From assembly GCA_009760855.2 (NCBI GenBank), contig WPIO01000038.1, forward strand, positions 352,501 to 400,000: a stretch of DNA of 47,500 nucleotides. The letters run 5' to 3'. The notes beneath the pieces are model-generated. The model was not told the DNA's origin and did no database searches. It saw only the letters and a program-made list of their open reading frames with translations. Shown piece after piece: positions 36,357 to 46,842 of the stretch. The stretch's first letter is position 1. The number at the start of each line of letters is the position of its first letter. A program made the position numbers and the translations under genes. Source of the DNA: Cristatella mucedo. Lineage: Eukaryota > Bryozoa > Phylactolaemata > Cristatellidae.

Positions 36357-37214
36357 ACTGTTAAACTCCACAGAGTAGTTCAGAAAGCGAGACAGGATAG
36401 AGAAGAGAGAGCGAATGAGAGAAAGGCAGACAAAGAGCGAAAGAAAGAAAAGGAGAAATAAGTGATGTGTGAAAAAGTGAAAAAGAAGATGACCAGGCAC
36501 GATTGTGCATGTTAGGTAATTTCATTGATTAACCACACAGTTTTAGCTGTTTGCGAATTATATTTTGATTGGGTCAAGACGGTTTAGAAATATAGCGTAT
36601 ATGGGTTTTTTTACAATGCTATCCGTGAAAAACAGGTTGCATCTATATTTTTGAATCACATTATTAATCTACATTTTCAGAACTTTGTTCAAGGCTGCAG
36701 ATATGCGCCATGCTTCTAGCCACAGACACTCCTGTGTCCTAATTTTTTCCCTTGCAATATTCTTTTGAAATTATTTGTAAAGCTGAATCCTAGACTGCTG
36801 CGCTATAGGAAGTACAGATATAATTTCAAGATTTTCCGGAGCAGCGGACTAAAAAATATAGATTGATGGAAATGAGAATATGGGCCTGAAAAAATATTAA
36901 ATATGGCCAATATGATATTTGGTTTCTCTACAGCTCAAGTAGAAATTTGGTTCCTCCACTATCCATCTAGATAGCAGAGGTTCGCTATTTTGTGTTCCAG
37001 CGGATCTCTTGTACAGCCTCAAATAAGCCACTGTTGAAGCAGCGATCGCAATTTTGAGGCAAGGCGTATGCATAGCTAGACGTAAAGGATAATGAATGAT
37101 ATGCAGGTATGATCTCGTGAGCCCAATTAAATTATATTTTTAAAGCGTCTTTCTGCTTTGGGAGTTGCCGTACGACTGAAAAGCAATACTCGCTAGCAGT
37201 AATGCTGTAAGTAA

Positions 37215-37390
37215 TCCTGTGCATGTCGCCACTAACCACACTGTGCTTGCTGAAATCGAGCATGCTATTACTAGCCATTCAATCATGCTTCCTTTTAAGC
37301 ATATTTAAAGTCACTATAAAGAGATTGAGTTTATGTCGATTAAGACGGTGCTATATAAATTTACTATTATTATTATTATTATTATTAATT
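37215..37390 (+). mobile_element. L2-group LINE 3' end (loop)
   Basis: 'cctgtgcatgtcgccactaacc', 'catgctattactagcc', 'aaagagattgagttt', GGTGCTATATAAATTT and an ATT tail of eight units. It lies in the loop of the inverted duplication. DNA from 37391 to 37894 is unassigned. Confidence 0.8.
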
Positions 37391-37894
37391 AGCAGCTGTA
37401 GGCAATGTCATAACCACAAAGCAGAGACGCGCGATTAACTTTAGAGCGTTAGCCTGAGCATAATACTTGCGTTTGCTTGCGTATGCTCGATACCTACCAC
37501 GTCACTAATCCTCAGGTACTGATTTGATTGCAGGAAGTTAAACAGCACCTGAATAGGGATTAATTCCATTTCTCTTTGAGTGTCATACAAATAAACTGTC
37601 ATTTGTGTCACCATTGTTGCTGCTATCAATAGGCTTTACGTAAATCTTAAATGATAATAATTGCTAGGGTTTTGCGAAGGCGAGAACACGCGCGACGGGG
37701 ACCTGGCTTTAAGGTTCCTTAAAACCTGGCGGTCTGCTGGGGCTTGTGGCAAGGTGCAATAAATACCTATTTAACGTACGCTCATGATGCGGTCTCGATT
37801 CGGTGTCGGATGAACCTCAACTCGTACCGGCTCCACCGAAGCGGCCTCACCATACTAGTGCGTTCGTCTCATCGAGTTCGGGCTCTCGCACTTC

Positions 37895-38936
37895 GCACAC
37901 ATAATACACATCTGCACATATATGGCAGCAAATTTGCTAAAACTAATCGATGACAAAACTAACTTACTAGTTATGGGCAAACCCAGCGTGATTCAAATTG
38001 GAAAATTGGAATTTTGGAAATTTGAAGGGCTGACGCTCAAAATTGGCTCTGCCAGCATATCTCCTGCTGAATCAGTTCGAAATCTAGGTGTCATATTCAA
38101 AAGCGACCTCTCGTTAGACCGCCATATCAGCTCCACAGTCAAATCTGCCTATTTTTAGCTTCATAACATCGCTCAAATTCGAGCTTGTTTAGATAAGGAT
38201 ACCACGTCTAAGTTGGTCCATGCATTCGTGACATCCCGTCTTGACTTCTGCAACTCACTGCTTACTGGCCTACCGGCACGTGCGATCGGGTGATTGCAGC
38301 TGGTGCAAAACTCCGCAGCTAGGCTTGTCTGCCGTGAGCGTCGCAGCTGCCATATCACACTACTTCTCGCCGACCTGCACTGGCTACCAGTCAAGCAACG
38401 GATTGACTTCAAGGTTTTTTTGCTCACTTTTAGGTCCCTTCATTCTTTTGCTCCAGCCTATCTCTCAGATCTACTCCCCCACCAGGCCAAGCATCGTACC
38501 ACCCACTTTTCGGAATCCAACAGTCTACCAATACCTCGTACAAACCTCAAATTCCTTGGAGACCGTGCATTAAGTTCATATGCTCCCAAAGACTGGAACT
38601 CCCTCCCGACTTGCGTCAGAACATCCCCTGACCTGACCACAAATTTAAAAGGAACTTAAAAACACACCTATTTAGGACAGCATTTAGTGGGTCCCTGTGA
38701 TTCGTCCTTGATGTGCTTATGCGTGGTGACACTGTGCATGCTGCCACTAACCACATTTGCATGCTGACCCTGTGCATGTCTCCTTTAACCATATTATTCA
38801 TTTTGTTTGTTTATCAAGCATGATATTACTCACCATTCGATCGCATTTCCCTTTGCAGCAAATGTAAAGCGCCTAGAGAGAGATTAAGTTCTCTGAGGGC
38901 GCTTTATCAAGTGCATTATTATTATTATTATACACC
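37895..38936 (+). pseudogene. L2-group LINE, best ORF2 C-terminus with complete 3' end
   Basis: The most complete L2 copy in the window. A single frame runs from about 37922 to 38659, broken only by TAG at 38156 and TGA at 38291. In order it encodes MAANLLKLIDDKTNLLVMGK, LTLKIGSASISPAESVRNLG, SDLSLDRHISSTVKSAYF, IRACLDKDTTSKLVHAFVTS, RLDFCNSLLTGLPARAIG, LQLVQNSAARLVC, SCHITLLLADLHWLPVKQRI, LLPHQAKHRTT and LGDRALSSYAPKDWNSLPTC. This is the post-active-site part of a non-LTR RT; endonuclease and palm are missing (5' truncation). The 3' UTR (38660-38936) carries GTAAAGCGCCTAGAG, GGGCGCTTTATCAAG and (ATT)n. It can serve as the reference for the other copies here. Inactive because of the stops and the truncation. 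Confidence 0.93.
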
Positions 38937-38939
38937 AGC

Positions 38940-39487
38940 TTTCAGCCCGTTGATTATGACGTCGATGCTTTCCGACTCGCGTACTCTCGCCGCGCTTTCG
39001 CTTCGTTCTCAGTTTCTCCGGCCTCCGTCAGTCCGCTGGCGTGACTGACGGACGCTGCTTTTTCAGCAGCCACTCCCGGCGTCTCTCCGGCCCGTCGTCT
39101 CTGCACACGAGAATGCTTTCTCCTCTCTGTTTCTTTTCTTCGGGATTTTTATTGATAACCCTTCAAGGAAAACGCACTGGCTGCGCATGTGAAGTTCGCG
39201 AAATATTCGCAGCCATTTAATGAAACTGCGAACACAGAGGAACACAGCGGCGAAAGTGCAAAAGTCACGCGACGCAGAAAATCTTGCAGCTTTCAAATCA
39301 ATGCGCCAACTCAGCCGGTCCAGTAGGAAGAAGCGTCAGAAGCTCAGCTTTGGTGAGAGCAAAGATGGCAGCAGCAGCAGCAGAGTCAAGGGTCAAGAGA
39401 ACTTGAGCTGCTGAAATACCCTGGCTCCAAGCCTTTGAACAGCCTTTCTTTTAAGTTCTTCGGGAAATGAAGTTCTAGCATCTCGTT
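38940..39487. other. Unassigned loop DNA with a short perfect hairpin
   Basis: At 39024-39052 the 10-bp stem TCCGTCAGTC / GACTGACGGA encloses a 9-base loop. A 65-codon basic frame at 39220-39414 has no recognised domain. Confidence 0.4.
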
Positions 39488-39696
39488 GTTTTCAAGAAGC
39501 GTATCGACTTCGAGGTTCTGTCACTCACTTTTAGGTCACTCTCTTCTCTGGCTCCCGCCTACCTATCAAAACACTCCCCGCCAGGCTAGGTAGGTATCGT
39601 AACGACCATTTTTCTTACTCAAATCGCTTAGCTATACCTCGGACGAATCTCAAATCTTTTGGAGATCGTGCCTTTAGCTCGCATGCTCCCAAAGCC

Positions 39697-39702
<6 letters not shown>

Positions 39703-39794
<92 letters not shown>
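39703..39794 (+). repeat. (CT)n microsatellite within LINE ORF2
   Basis: The expansion sits exactly where the intact relative has GGAACTCCCTCCCGACTTGC, the WNSLPTC codons. A short CTCCCTC seed is the likely origin of the repeat. Confidence 0.95.
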
Positions 39795-39927
39795 GACTGA
39801 CGTCACGACATCCCTTGACTTGATATTAAAAAACAAGCTATAAACGCACATGCTTTTGACATCATTTGGTGGGTCCTTGTGATTTGTCCTTTAAGTGCTC
39901 ATGCGTGCTGACACTGACCATATTTGC

Positions 39928-40135
39928 CTGTTTATACTCTGCAATTACCTCCAACAAAATTATGCTTTCTTGACATCTGGATGTTACCTTTAACTGTTTT
40001 ATCATGCCTCGTCCCACCATCAGCCACGATAACTTCCGGTTGCGTAATCGAAGAGGTAAATGGGTATTTGGCAGACCTTGTATGTCATCATCCACCGTTG
40101 GCCTTGGGCAAGTGGCAGTTGGGTCTTAACGACAG
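39928..40135. mobile_element. 208-bp insertion with a 6-bp target duplication
   Basis: Absent from the other L2 copies at this place. ATTTGC is at 39922-39927 and again at 40136-40141. The insert begins CTGTTTATAC and ends TTAACGACAG, so the outer four bases (CTGT...ACAG) are inverted. No tRNA boxes or poly-A tail. It may be a small non-autonomous DNA element; the family is unknown. Confidence 0.6.
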
Positions 40136-41439
40136 ATTTGCATGCTGACCCTGTGTATGTCACCCCTAACCATGTTATTCATTTTGTTTGTTTTTCAAGC
40201 ATGATTTTACTTACCGTCAAATTGCATTTCCCTTTGCAGCAAATGTAAAGCGCCTAGAGAGAGAGATTAAGTTCTCTGAGGGCGCTTTATCAAGTATATT
40301 ATTATTGTTATAATTATTATTGGCTAGTCACGGTGACCAGCATGCCTGCCTAGATGACGTCGAGCCAAGCTCCCTTCGCAGCGCTGCTCGCTTAGCGGAA
40401 GCATGCAATTACCGAAAAGAAAGAAGCCATGTGCAGCCTACGCCATCATCCGCCAGATGCCAAGTCTTCGTACACATCTCGCAACTGCAGTGGATTTTGC
40501 GGCACTGACCTTGCGTACTGCTGCTAATTGCTAAGTCATTTACGAAGCATCCTTATCACAGCCGCTAAGCGAAGTAGAAGTCGTCCGCTATATGATCATA
40601 TGATGACTCCACCAGTAAAAGAATGCTTTAAAGACATAATTTGACAAGGCTCATTAGATCTTACCTGCCTATCATAATCTTTTACGTTTAGTTATGCGTA
40701 CGCTTAGCCTCAAAGTTACAATCGCTGTTTCAACTGTGGCTTATTCGATACTGTACGAGAGATCCGCTGAAACACAATATTGGCTTCAGCTATCTTGGCG
40801 GATGGCGGCGAAACCAAATATTCACCTGAGCTGCGTACACGTCGGCCCTATTAAATTCATTTTCAGAGCCTTTTTTTCGTTCCATCTTTCTACATACTTG
40901 GAATCCGATGCCTCGGAAATTCTTGACATTATATCTGTACCTCAAAAATAGTATTAATAGTACCAAAGGATAATTGGAGCATAATTTTGACTTGAAAGAA
41001 CAATGTATAACGCTGCAGTCTAGGATTAAGCTTTGTAAGTTTATAGTCAAAAGCAAATTGCAAGGAAAATTAGGATACATGTGCATCTGTAGCTAGAAGA
41101 ATGAACAATATCTGCAGCCTCGAACAACGTTCTGAAAATATAGACTATTAACGTGATGCAAAACAGTAGATGCAACCTGTTTTTCACGGATATCATTGTA
41201 AGAAAACGTATGCACTCTATATTTCTTAGCATACTCGGCCCTAGAAAAATATAATTTGCCGACAGCTAAAACTCTGTGACTAATTCCTAAAATTACTGAA
41301 CACGCACAACCGTGCCTGGTAATTAATTCACTTCTTTCTCTTTTTCTTCCTTTCTCTCTTGATCTCTCTTTCTCTCACTTGCTCTCTCTTCTCTATCCTG
41401 TCTCGCTTTCTGAACTACTCTGTGGAGATTAACAATAAT

Positions 41440-41700
41440 AATAATAAAAGCATGTTAATGAAAGCATGTCAAACTGTTTAGTGGTAATATGCACAACATT
41501 AGCACGCATAAGCACACGAAGGAAAATTCACAGCAAGCCAGCAAATGCTGTGAGGAGCAGGTGTGTTTTCACCATATTTTTAAATTGCATCAAGTAAAGA
41601 GATTTCGTGATGTTGATAGAGAGTCAGTTCCAGGCTTTTGGAGTATTCGAACTAAGAGCGCAGTCTCCAAAGGATTTAAGGTTGGTTCGAGGCAGACCCA
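41440..41700 (-). mobile_element. L2 fragment (right arm)
   Basis: The reverse complement of the forward fragment at 36113-36356: (ATA)n, 'agcacgcataagcacacgaa', 'gcaaatgctgtgaggagcag', 'gttccaggcttttggagtat' and 'ctccaaaggatttaagg'. Confidence 0.75.
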
Positions 41701-41784
41701 AAGGGCCTCAGCCTTGAGACAAGTGCTTCTATTTCTGTGCATTTCTGTCACGGCTTCTTGCATAAGTAGGTAAATAAACAAAGG

Positions 41785-41935
41785 TTAGCTGTATCAAAAG
41801 CCTCATTTATAAAGCTATATGCGGGAGTTTTAGCTGCAATCATCCTGCTTGCAGCGAAATAAATCATTACCAGCCTCAGGGCTTGATTCCAAGATCGTGG
41901 TATGAAATCCATCATTCGCTCTCACTCACTCACTT
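41785..41935 (-). mobile_element. SINE-like remnant (right arm)
   Basis: The partner of 35620-35775: 'aaaggttagctgtatcaaaag', CCTCATTTATAAAGC, 'gggagttttagctgcaat' and 'ttccaagatcgtgg'. Confidence 0.6.
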
Positions 41936-42277
41936 ACCAGCATCCGAATTGTATCAGTTCCTGCAATTTACCTTGTGGTCCCATGAAATGAAGCATACTC
42001 GTCGTCACACAGATGCAGTATAAAGGTTGTTTTTACACGTTTCTTCCTTACTTATCGTTTCTCATTTCTCCGCTTATTGAGCTACTTTGTCTACTGAGTC
42101 AGGCTGAGCAGAAAAGGATTATGTCTCTAGCTGAGACTTAAAGGAAGCAAAGTCAATGGAAGTGGTGACAGAAGCCAGAAACGAGCATCAGACTTTCGGA
42201 GCCTGCCTTCTGAAGCCGTGCAGTTGTACTCGCTTCTGGGTTCTGTCACCGCTTCCATCGACCTTTCTTCCTTTAAC

Positions 42278-42786
42278 TCTCATTAAAAACACGATTCTCT
42301 GCCGCTCAGCTTTTCGATAGCCTCGGTGAACTCGTCTTTTTTTGCACACTCACCTGCTCGTGATTCATCGCGTTTTATGACCAGGCACCCTAAAAACCAG
42401 CGGCCTCGGATGTCCTCTCTTGTGCGCTTCGGCATTTTTATGTATGCGTGATGCCTCACTAGTAAATCTATAGTAAATCTTGGTCGTTGTTTCTCTTGTA
42501 TAAAAATTGTAAATTGCCCACATAGAGCTTTGGTTCCCTTGGAGTGGTTTTCAATTGAAATTGTTAACTGTCTCATTTTATAAGCGAGAGATGGCCACAC
42601 TAGTTCAGGCGTCCGTGACGTCGCATCTCGATTATTGTAATTATTTTCATTCAGGACTCCTGTTCGGTGCCTTTAATTGTCCTTAGCTGTTGAAGAACTC
42701 GGCAGCTCAGTTTGTCTGTCATCAGCCGGCGTAGCTGCCACATCATGCCACTTCTGTCTGAGCTTCACCGGCTCACAATAAAGCAT
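42278..42786 (-). repeat. 509-bp tract identical to its left-arm partner
   Basis: See 34758-35266. The same 509-bp length with no gap on either side supports a conversion or copying event without indels. Confidence 0.93.
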
Positions 42787-43020
42787 AAAACCGATTTCAA
42801 ATTTTCCTCTCTTGCCCAGTTTATCCATCCAACTTTTTTGCTTCTTCGGTGTGGTCTCGCATCAACAGATCTTCAGAATCTCGCCATCTCACCGTCGCTA
42901 GCACTAAATTGAAATCTTTTGGAAACTGAGCCTTCAGCTCAAGAGCATTAAAAGTCTGGAACTCGCTCCCGGTTATGGTTACTACCTACAATGACCTTCT
43001 GCCCTTCAAGTCTCAGCTGA
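42600..43020 (+). pseudogene. Second LINE subfamily, RT C-terminal remnant (right arm)
   Basis: Forward reading gives LVQASVTSHLDYCN, KNSAAQFVC, SRRSCHIMPLLSELHRLTIK, and in shifted frames 'ttgaaatcttttggaaac' (LKSFGN) and 'tctggaactcgctcccg' (WNSLP). It is the partner of 34550-34943. Stops and frameshifts throughout. Bases from 42787 outwards differ from the left arm by scattered substitutions and small indels. Confidence 0.75.
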
Positions 43021-44027
43021 TGACGAATCTCTTCTGAGATTTCAGTCGATACATTTTTCATAAGTCATTTATTCTCTAAGAACACTTGAGCCGTGGCGTA
43101 CACATCACAATCATACGGAACAATTTAAATATTATAACACCTACGCAATATTAATGTCTTACTACATGCGACAATAAATATCTTACTTAACTTCCTTTAG
43201 CTGACTTTCAAAAGAAATTCTCAAGCAATACTTGTCTCAAGGATTGCTACTATCGTGAAGATTGTCCTCAGCTGCTTTTTCTCGCGACGAATGAGAATTC
43301 AGTCATCATGACTTTGCATTTTTCCCAGACAACAGTCACTTATTCAATCAAAAGAGTAGTTTTCACAACATGCCTGTTCTCTAATATAAACAGGATGGTT
43401 TTAATAGAGGTCTACATCGCACGTGGCCCTTTAACGGACATCCGCTTCAGGCCAGGCGCATTGTAGTGCTAAATTAATCTTCAGTTGAGCTACACGCTGT
43501 TCATTCGAGCTATTTTTAGAGAGGCTTCAGCAGCTTCGGCCGGGGTTCAAGGCTGCTGTGGGCAAAGGGTTCTCGGTCTGAAGGGAGTAGGCAGAGCAGC
43601 CGGCCGATGCCGATCGAGAACAGCGAGTCAACCTGCCCGAGGACTGCTTGTGCAGGTGCAGCAGAGGGCTGCAGCCGGTAACGGGCATCGCTTGCCACTC
43701 TGGCTGCCGTCTAGAATTCACTGCAAGCTCTCGCCAAAGGCGAAATCCTGTGCTCTGTTGGCTCTTGTTGACCGACTTTCCGCGATTGGCATTAAATTGT
43801 AAACGGCCGAGCATACGCCGGAGGCCATGCCTGGAGCACGGCCTCGGCTGCATGCTGTGGAGCTGGGCAGCGAGCTAATGATGCCATGACTGCTTAGCCA
43901 AGCAGCTTGTTTACTCTACTTTATCGAATCGTCTTGTATTTTCTTTGTCTGTCTGGTCTGTCTTCCTCCGCACTCCCTCCTTTACTGTCTTTCCCTCTGT
44001 CTATCTATATTATCTATATGTGGAAGC

Positions 44028-44088
44028 AGGCACACACATGCACATGCACATGCACACGCACTCGCACACACATGTGTGTGTGTGCGCA

Positions 44089-44149
<61 letters not shown>

Positions 44150-44210
44150 ATGTATGCGCGCGCGCGTGCGCAAGCGTGTGTGTGTGTGTGTGTGTGCATG
44201 TAAACGTGTG
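44028..44210 (+). repeat. (CA)/(GT)n block with CGCGCG, right-arm-specific
   Basis: 'cacacatgcacatgcacatg', then a pure (GT)n run from about 44091 to 44149, GCGCGCGCGTGCGC, and more GT. Alternating purine-pyrimidine throughout. No partner in the left arm. Confidence 0.95.
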
Positions 44211-44268
44211 TCTGTATTTCTATGCACTGTATGCCCGTCCCTGTGCACATCCATATTTTTCCCATTCT

Positions 44269-44460
<192 letters not shown>

Positions 44461-44863
44461 TATACTCTTTGTTTTAATGTGTACAATGCAACCATAACAT
44501 CGAACGTCTATAAACCTCGAGGACGGAGTAACCCTCAGTCACGTGATCCTCTTGCGCTCGCCGGCTATTCCTCGGCTACGTTCCGACGGCTGGCATGCGA
44601 GACAGTCAGGCATTGCAAGAACGACATCGGAATGTGTAGTGCAGGGCACTCGAGTTATGAAAGTCGTCGCCAAAGTCTGCGGTCTAGTGTGTGTCACAGG
44701 AATGTCACAATCTAGCCTATACATGCGACAATGATACAAGGCTAGCCCTACTGCTGCTGCTGCCCGCGGTCAACAGGGTTCTATCCAGAGGCTATCGGCA
44801 GCTTTATCGGAGTCAGGTATAGATGGATTCACTGTCATATCCACAGTCATGTCAATACAAATA

Positions 44864-45037
44864 CAGTTGACTCCGCTTACAAGAATACGCTCGGGCCGGC
44901 AAATAGGCATTATTACATGCGGAGTAATCTCGTATTAGAAGTAAGACTAATATTATATAAAAATCTGGGACGCAGAGCTGCCATTCTTATAAACGGAGTA
45001 TTTCTGTATCCGATATTCTTTTATGCCGAGTCAACTG
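44864..45037. mobile_element. 174-bp pogo/Tigger-like MITE
   Basis: Terminal inverted repeats are CAGTTGACTCCGCTTACAAG at the left and CAGTTGACTCGGCATAAAAG when the right end is read inward, about 24 of 28 bases matching. A TA dinucleotide precedes the left end; the right flank is TG, so the TA duplication is only half intact. No coding capacity. A CAG start, TA target and 'gtatttctgtat' interior fit non-autonomous Tc1/mariner-superfamily (pogo/Tigger) elements. Confidence 0.75.
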
Positions 45038-45068
45038 TGCAGCCCTCAAACAGTCAGGTCGATTTTGC

Positions 45069-45779
45069 CTGATGACATCCCTGCGCCCAGTCAAGCGCAA
45101 CGTCATCCGCTGGACAGGCGTTCTAGATATGTTTCAGCGCTTCGAAAGACTCCTTCCAAATCTTGATGAGGCAGACGATGAAATAATTGACCTTGTTCCC
45201 TAAGCTGGGCAGAAAGAAATATTCCGAATCGCAAGCAAGTATTGGCCGATTTCAAATCTGCTACGATAGCGCTGCAGCGACAAGACATGTCCTTGAAAGA
45301 ATCGGATATTTTATTCCGATCGATCATTGACTCGTATCCAGAGTTTGCCTTCGACTACTATCTTGAAAAAAATGCAGATATCATCCGCGGCAAAGATTTG
45401 AAAACTGCCATCGTCAAGATACAAGCAATTAAGGAGAGCACTCTTACAATTAATGAAGAACGAGCTATTGAAGAATTGTTGCTACCTGCAGCTCAGGACT
45501 CGGAAGAAGCTCTAGATGATGATGCTCAATTCTCTTTTGCTATGCGAGCACTCAAGCGACAGCGTGTTGAAGAGAAGAAAGCATGCAGGAAGTAATCCAC
45601 ACGCGCTTCTTGCTTCCAGCATCATGTGAGGTGGAGAGACTTTTCTCCGTAGCAAAGCGAGTGTCCTGTCCTCAACGTCGTAAGTTTGCAACCCAGAATC
45701 TCGGAGGCGCTGCTTTTTCTGAATCAAAACAAGTTAGTGGAGTTTGATCTGGTCGCCTTGATAGTAAATGTAAATGACT
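45069..45779 (+). pseudogene. hAT-superfamily transposase, C-terminal relic
   Basis: Three pieces in shifted frames give the end of a hAT transposase, the enzyme for cut-and-paste transposition. Piece 1 (45069-45203) reads LMTSLRPVKRNVIRWTG and MFQRFERLLP, like the LRPV.RNVTRWSST region, and ends in TAA. Piece 2 (45242-45595) reads LADFKSATIALQRQDMSL, YPEFAFDYYLEKNADII and EERAIEELL, the helical insertion typical of the family. Piece 3 (45604-45779) reads LLPASCEVERLFSVAKRV, the core of the hAT C-terminal dimerisation domain, then shifts into LLFLNQNKLVEFDLV. At least three frameshifts and the missing N-terminal zinc finger and first catalytic Asp show it is dead. The left end begins 31 bp after the MITE. 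Confidence 0.85.
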
Positions 45780-45854
45780 CATCAGAGATGATCAGCTGTT
45801 GATAAAGAAAAGAACGGAGAAGAATATGAAAAGCAAAAAAGGTAAAACTAGAGA

Positions 45855-46000
45855 CGCTGTGTGTTGCAATATGTGATGTGTGTAAGATGTGCAATATATT
45901 GCACTGGTGGCATGGAATATTGCAATATACCGTATTTTTCAATTAAATATTGCAATATATTTATTGTTGAATATCAAAACATTGAATTCAATAGCAATAT
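45855..46000. repeat. Cluster of TTGCAATAT motifs downstream of the hAT relic
   Basis: TTGCAATAT or its reverse complement occurs repeatedly: near 45863, in the palindrome GTGCAATATATTGCAC at 45889-45904, near 45918, near 45949 and near 45990. Its place just after the transposase suggests hAT subterminal repeats. No terminal inverted repeat was identified. Confidence 0.55.
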
Positions 46001-46130
46001 TGCTGTGCGAAGCCTTGAGCACGGTCCTTGCTAACCTGCCGGCTATGCACGGCACAAGCGTTGCAGCATCGCCTAGACATACATCCTTCCACCGCGCCAC
46101 CAGTCTCCAATGCGGTACCAGTCTTTGCCA

Positions 46131-46842
46131 CTACCGAACGGGCTTCCGTGCATCCGCGCGAACGCCGGCCGCTGTATTCTGGACTGCAACCGATGTCACC
46201 TCGAGCGTCGCCAGTGAGGCAGATGCCTCGAGCCTCGGCTCCTGTACGGCTGCCTCTAGCCGCTCAGTCGGCCAATCCTTCGCCGTTGCCACCGGTCTCT
46301 CGGCGTGCACCTGTCGCGCCTCCTCCACGGGCGTCTCGCTCACGTCCATTGCTGGCCCCTCGTGCGTCTCCGCCACCAGCAGTTCGGAAACCGAGGCTAC
46401 CACACTGTGGGCCACCACCTGTTGCTGCCACTTCTCGGTCTTCGCCTCCGACCGCTCGGCAAGAATCTCGTGTGCCCTCTCGGCGAGCGTCTCGCCCGCC
46501 TCCTTAGCGAGCGCTTCACGCAGCTAATGCTTCGCTCCATGCCGCAGTCACCTCAGAGACCATTAGCGCCGACTCGCTGGCCACCGGCACTGTCTCGCTC
46601 TCTACCAGTGCTTCCCCGGCAGCCGCAACCTCTCTGGCAGATAGAGGCTCCTCTATGGAAGACACGGCCTCCTCTCTGGCAGACGCAGCCGTCTCTCTGG
46701 TAGACACAGCCTCCTCTCTGGTAGACAACCTCTCTGTCAGACGCAGCCGACCCTCTGCCTGACGCTGCCGTCGCTCTGCCGGATGCTGCCGTCTCGCTAC
46801 CGGATGCCTTTGCCTCGCTCGTGGACGCCGTCTCTGCGGGCT
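46131..46842 (-). pseudogene. Ala/Glu/Ser-rich tail of the Gag-like frame
   Basis: Reverse-strand frames continue the Gag-like gene with degenerate short repeats such as TSEAKASGSETAASGRATAA, REEAVSTRETAASAREEAV, SALMVSEVTAAWSEALAA and ETLAERAHEILAERSEA, then EARQVHAERPVATAKDWPTE. The phase changes at about 46730 and again near 46525, so as read it is not one open frame. It may be a frameshifted pseudogene or contain sequence errors. The acidic, Ala-rich composition predicts helix or coiled coil. The + strand counterpart frames (Arg/Pro/Leu-rich) are shadows. No protease or RT motif was seen downstream, but only ~100 bp of clear DNA (46010-46130) separates it from the hAT relic. Confidence 0.45.

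Larger units (their letters stand above)
39488..40320 (+). mobile_element. L2-group LINE with internal (CT)n expansion and a 208-bp insertion
   Basis: Starts in the ORF2 C-terminus (the RIDFEVLSLTFR-like region; 'tggagatcgtgcctttagc'), breaks into a pure CT run at 39703-39788, and resumes at 'gacgtcacgacatcccttga', followed by the 3' UTR. The UTR is interrupted at 39928-40135 by unrelated sequence flanked by ATTTGC, then continues from 'catgctgaccctgtgtatg' to GCGCCTAGAGAG, GGCGCTTTATCAAG and ATT units. The alignment to 38395-38936 is otherwise straightforward. Confidence 0.88.
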
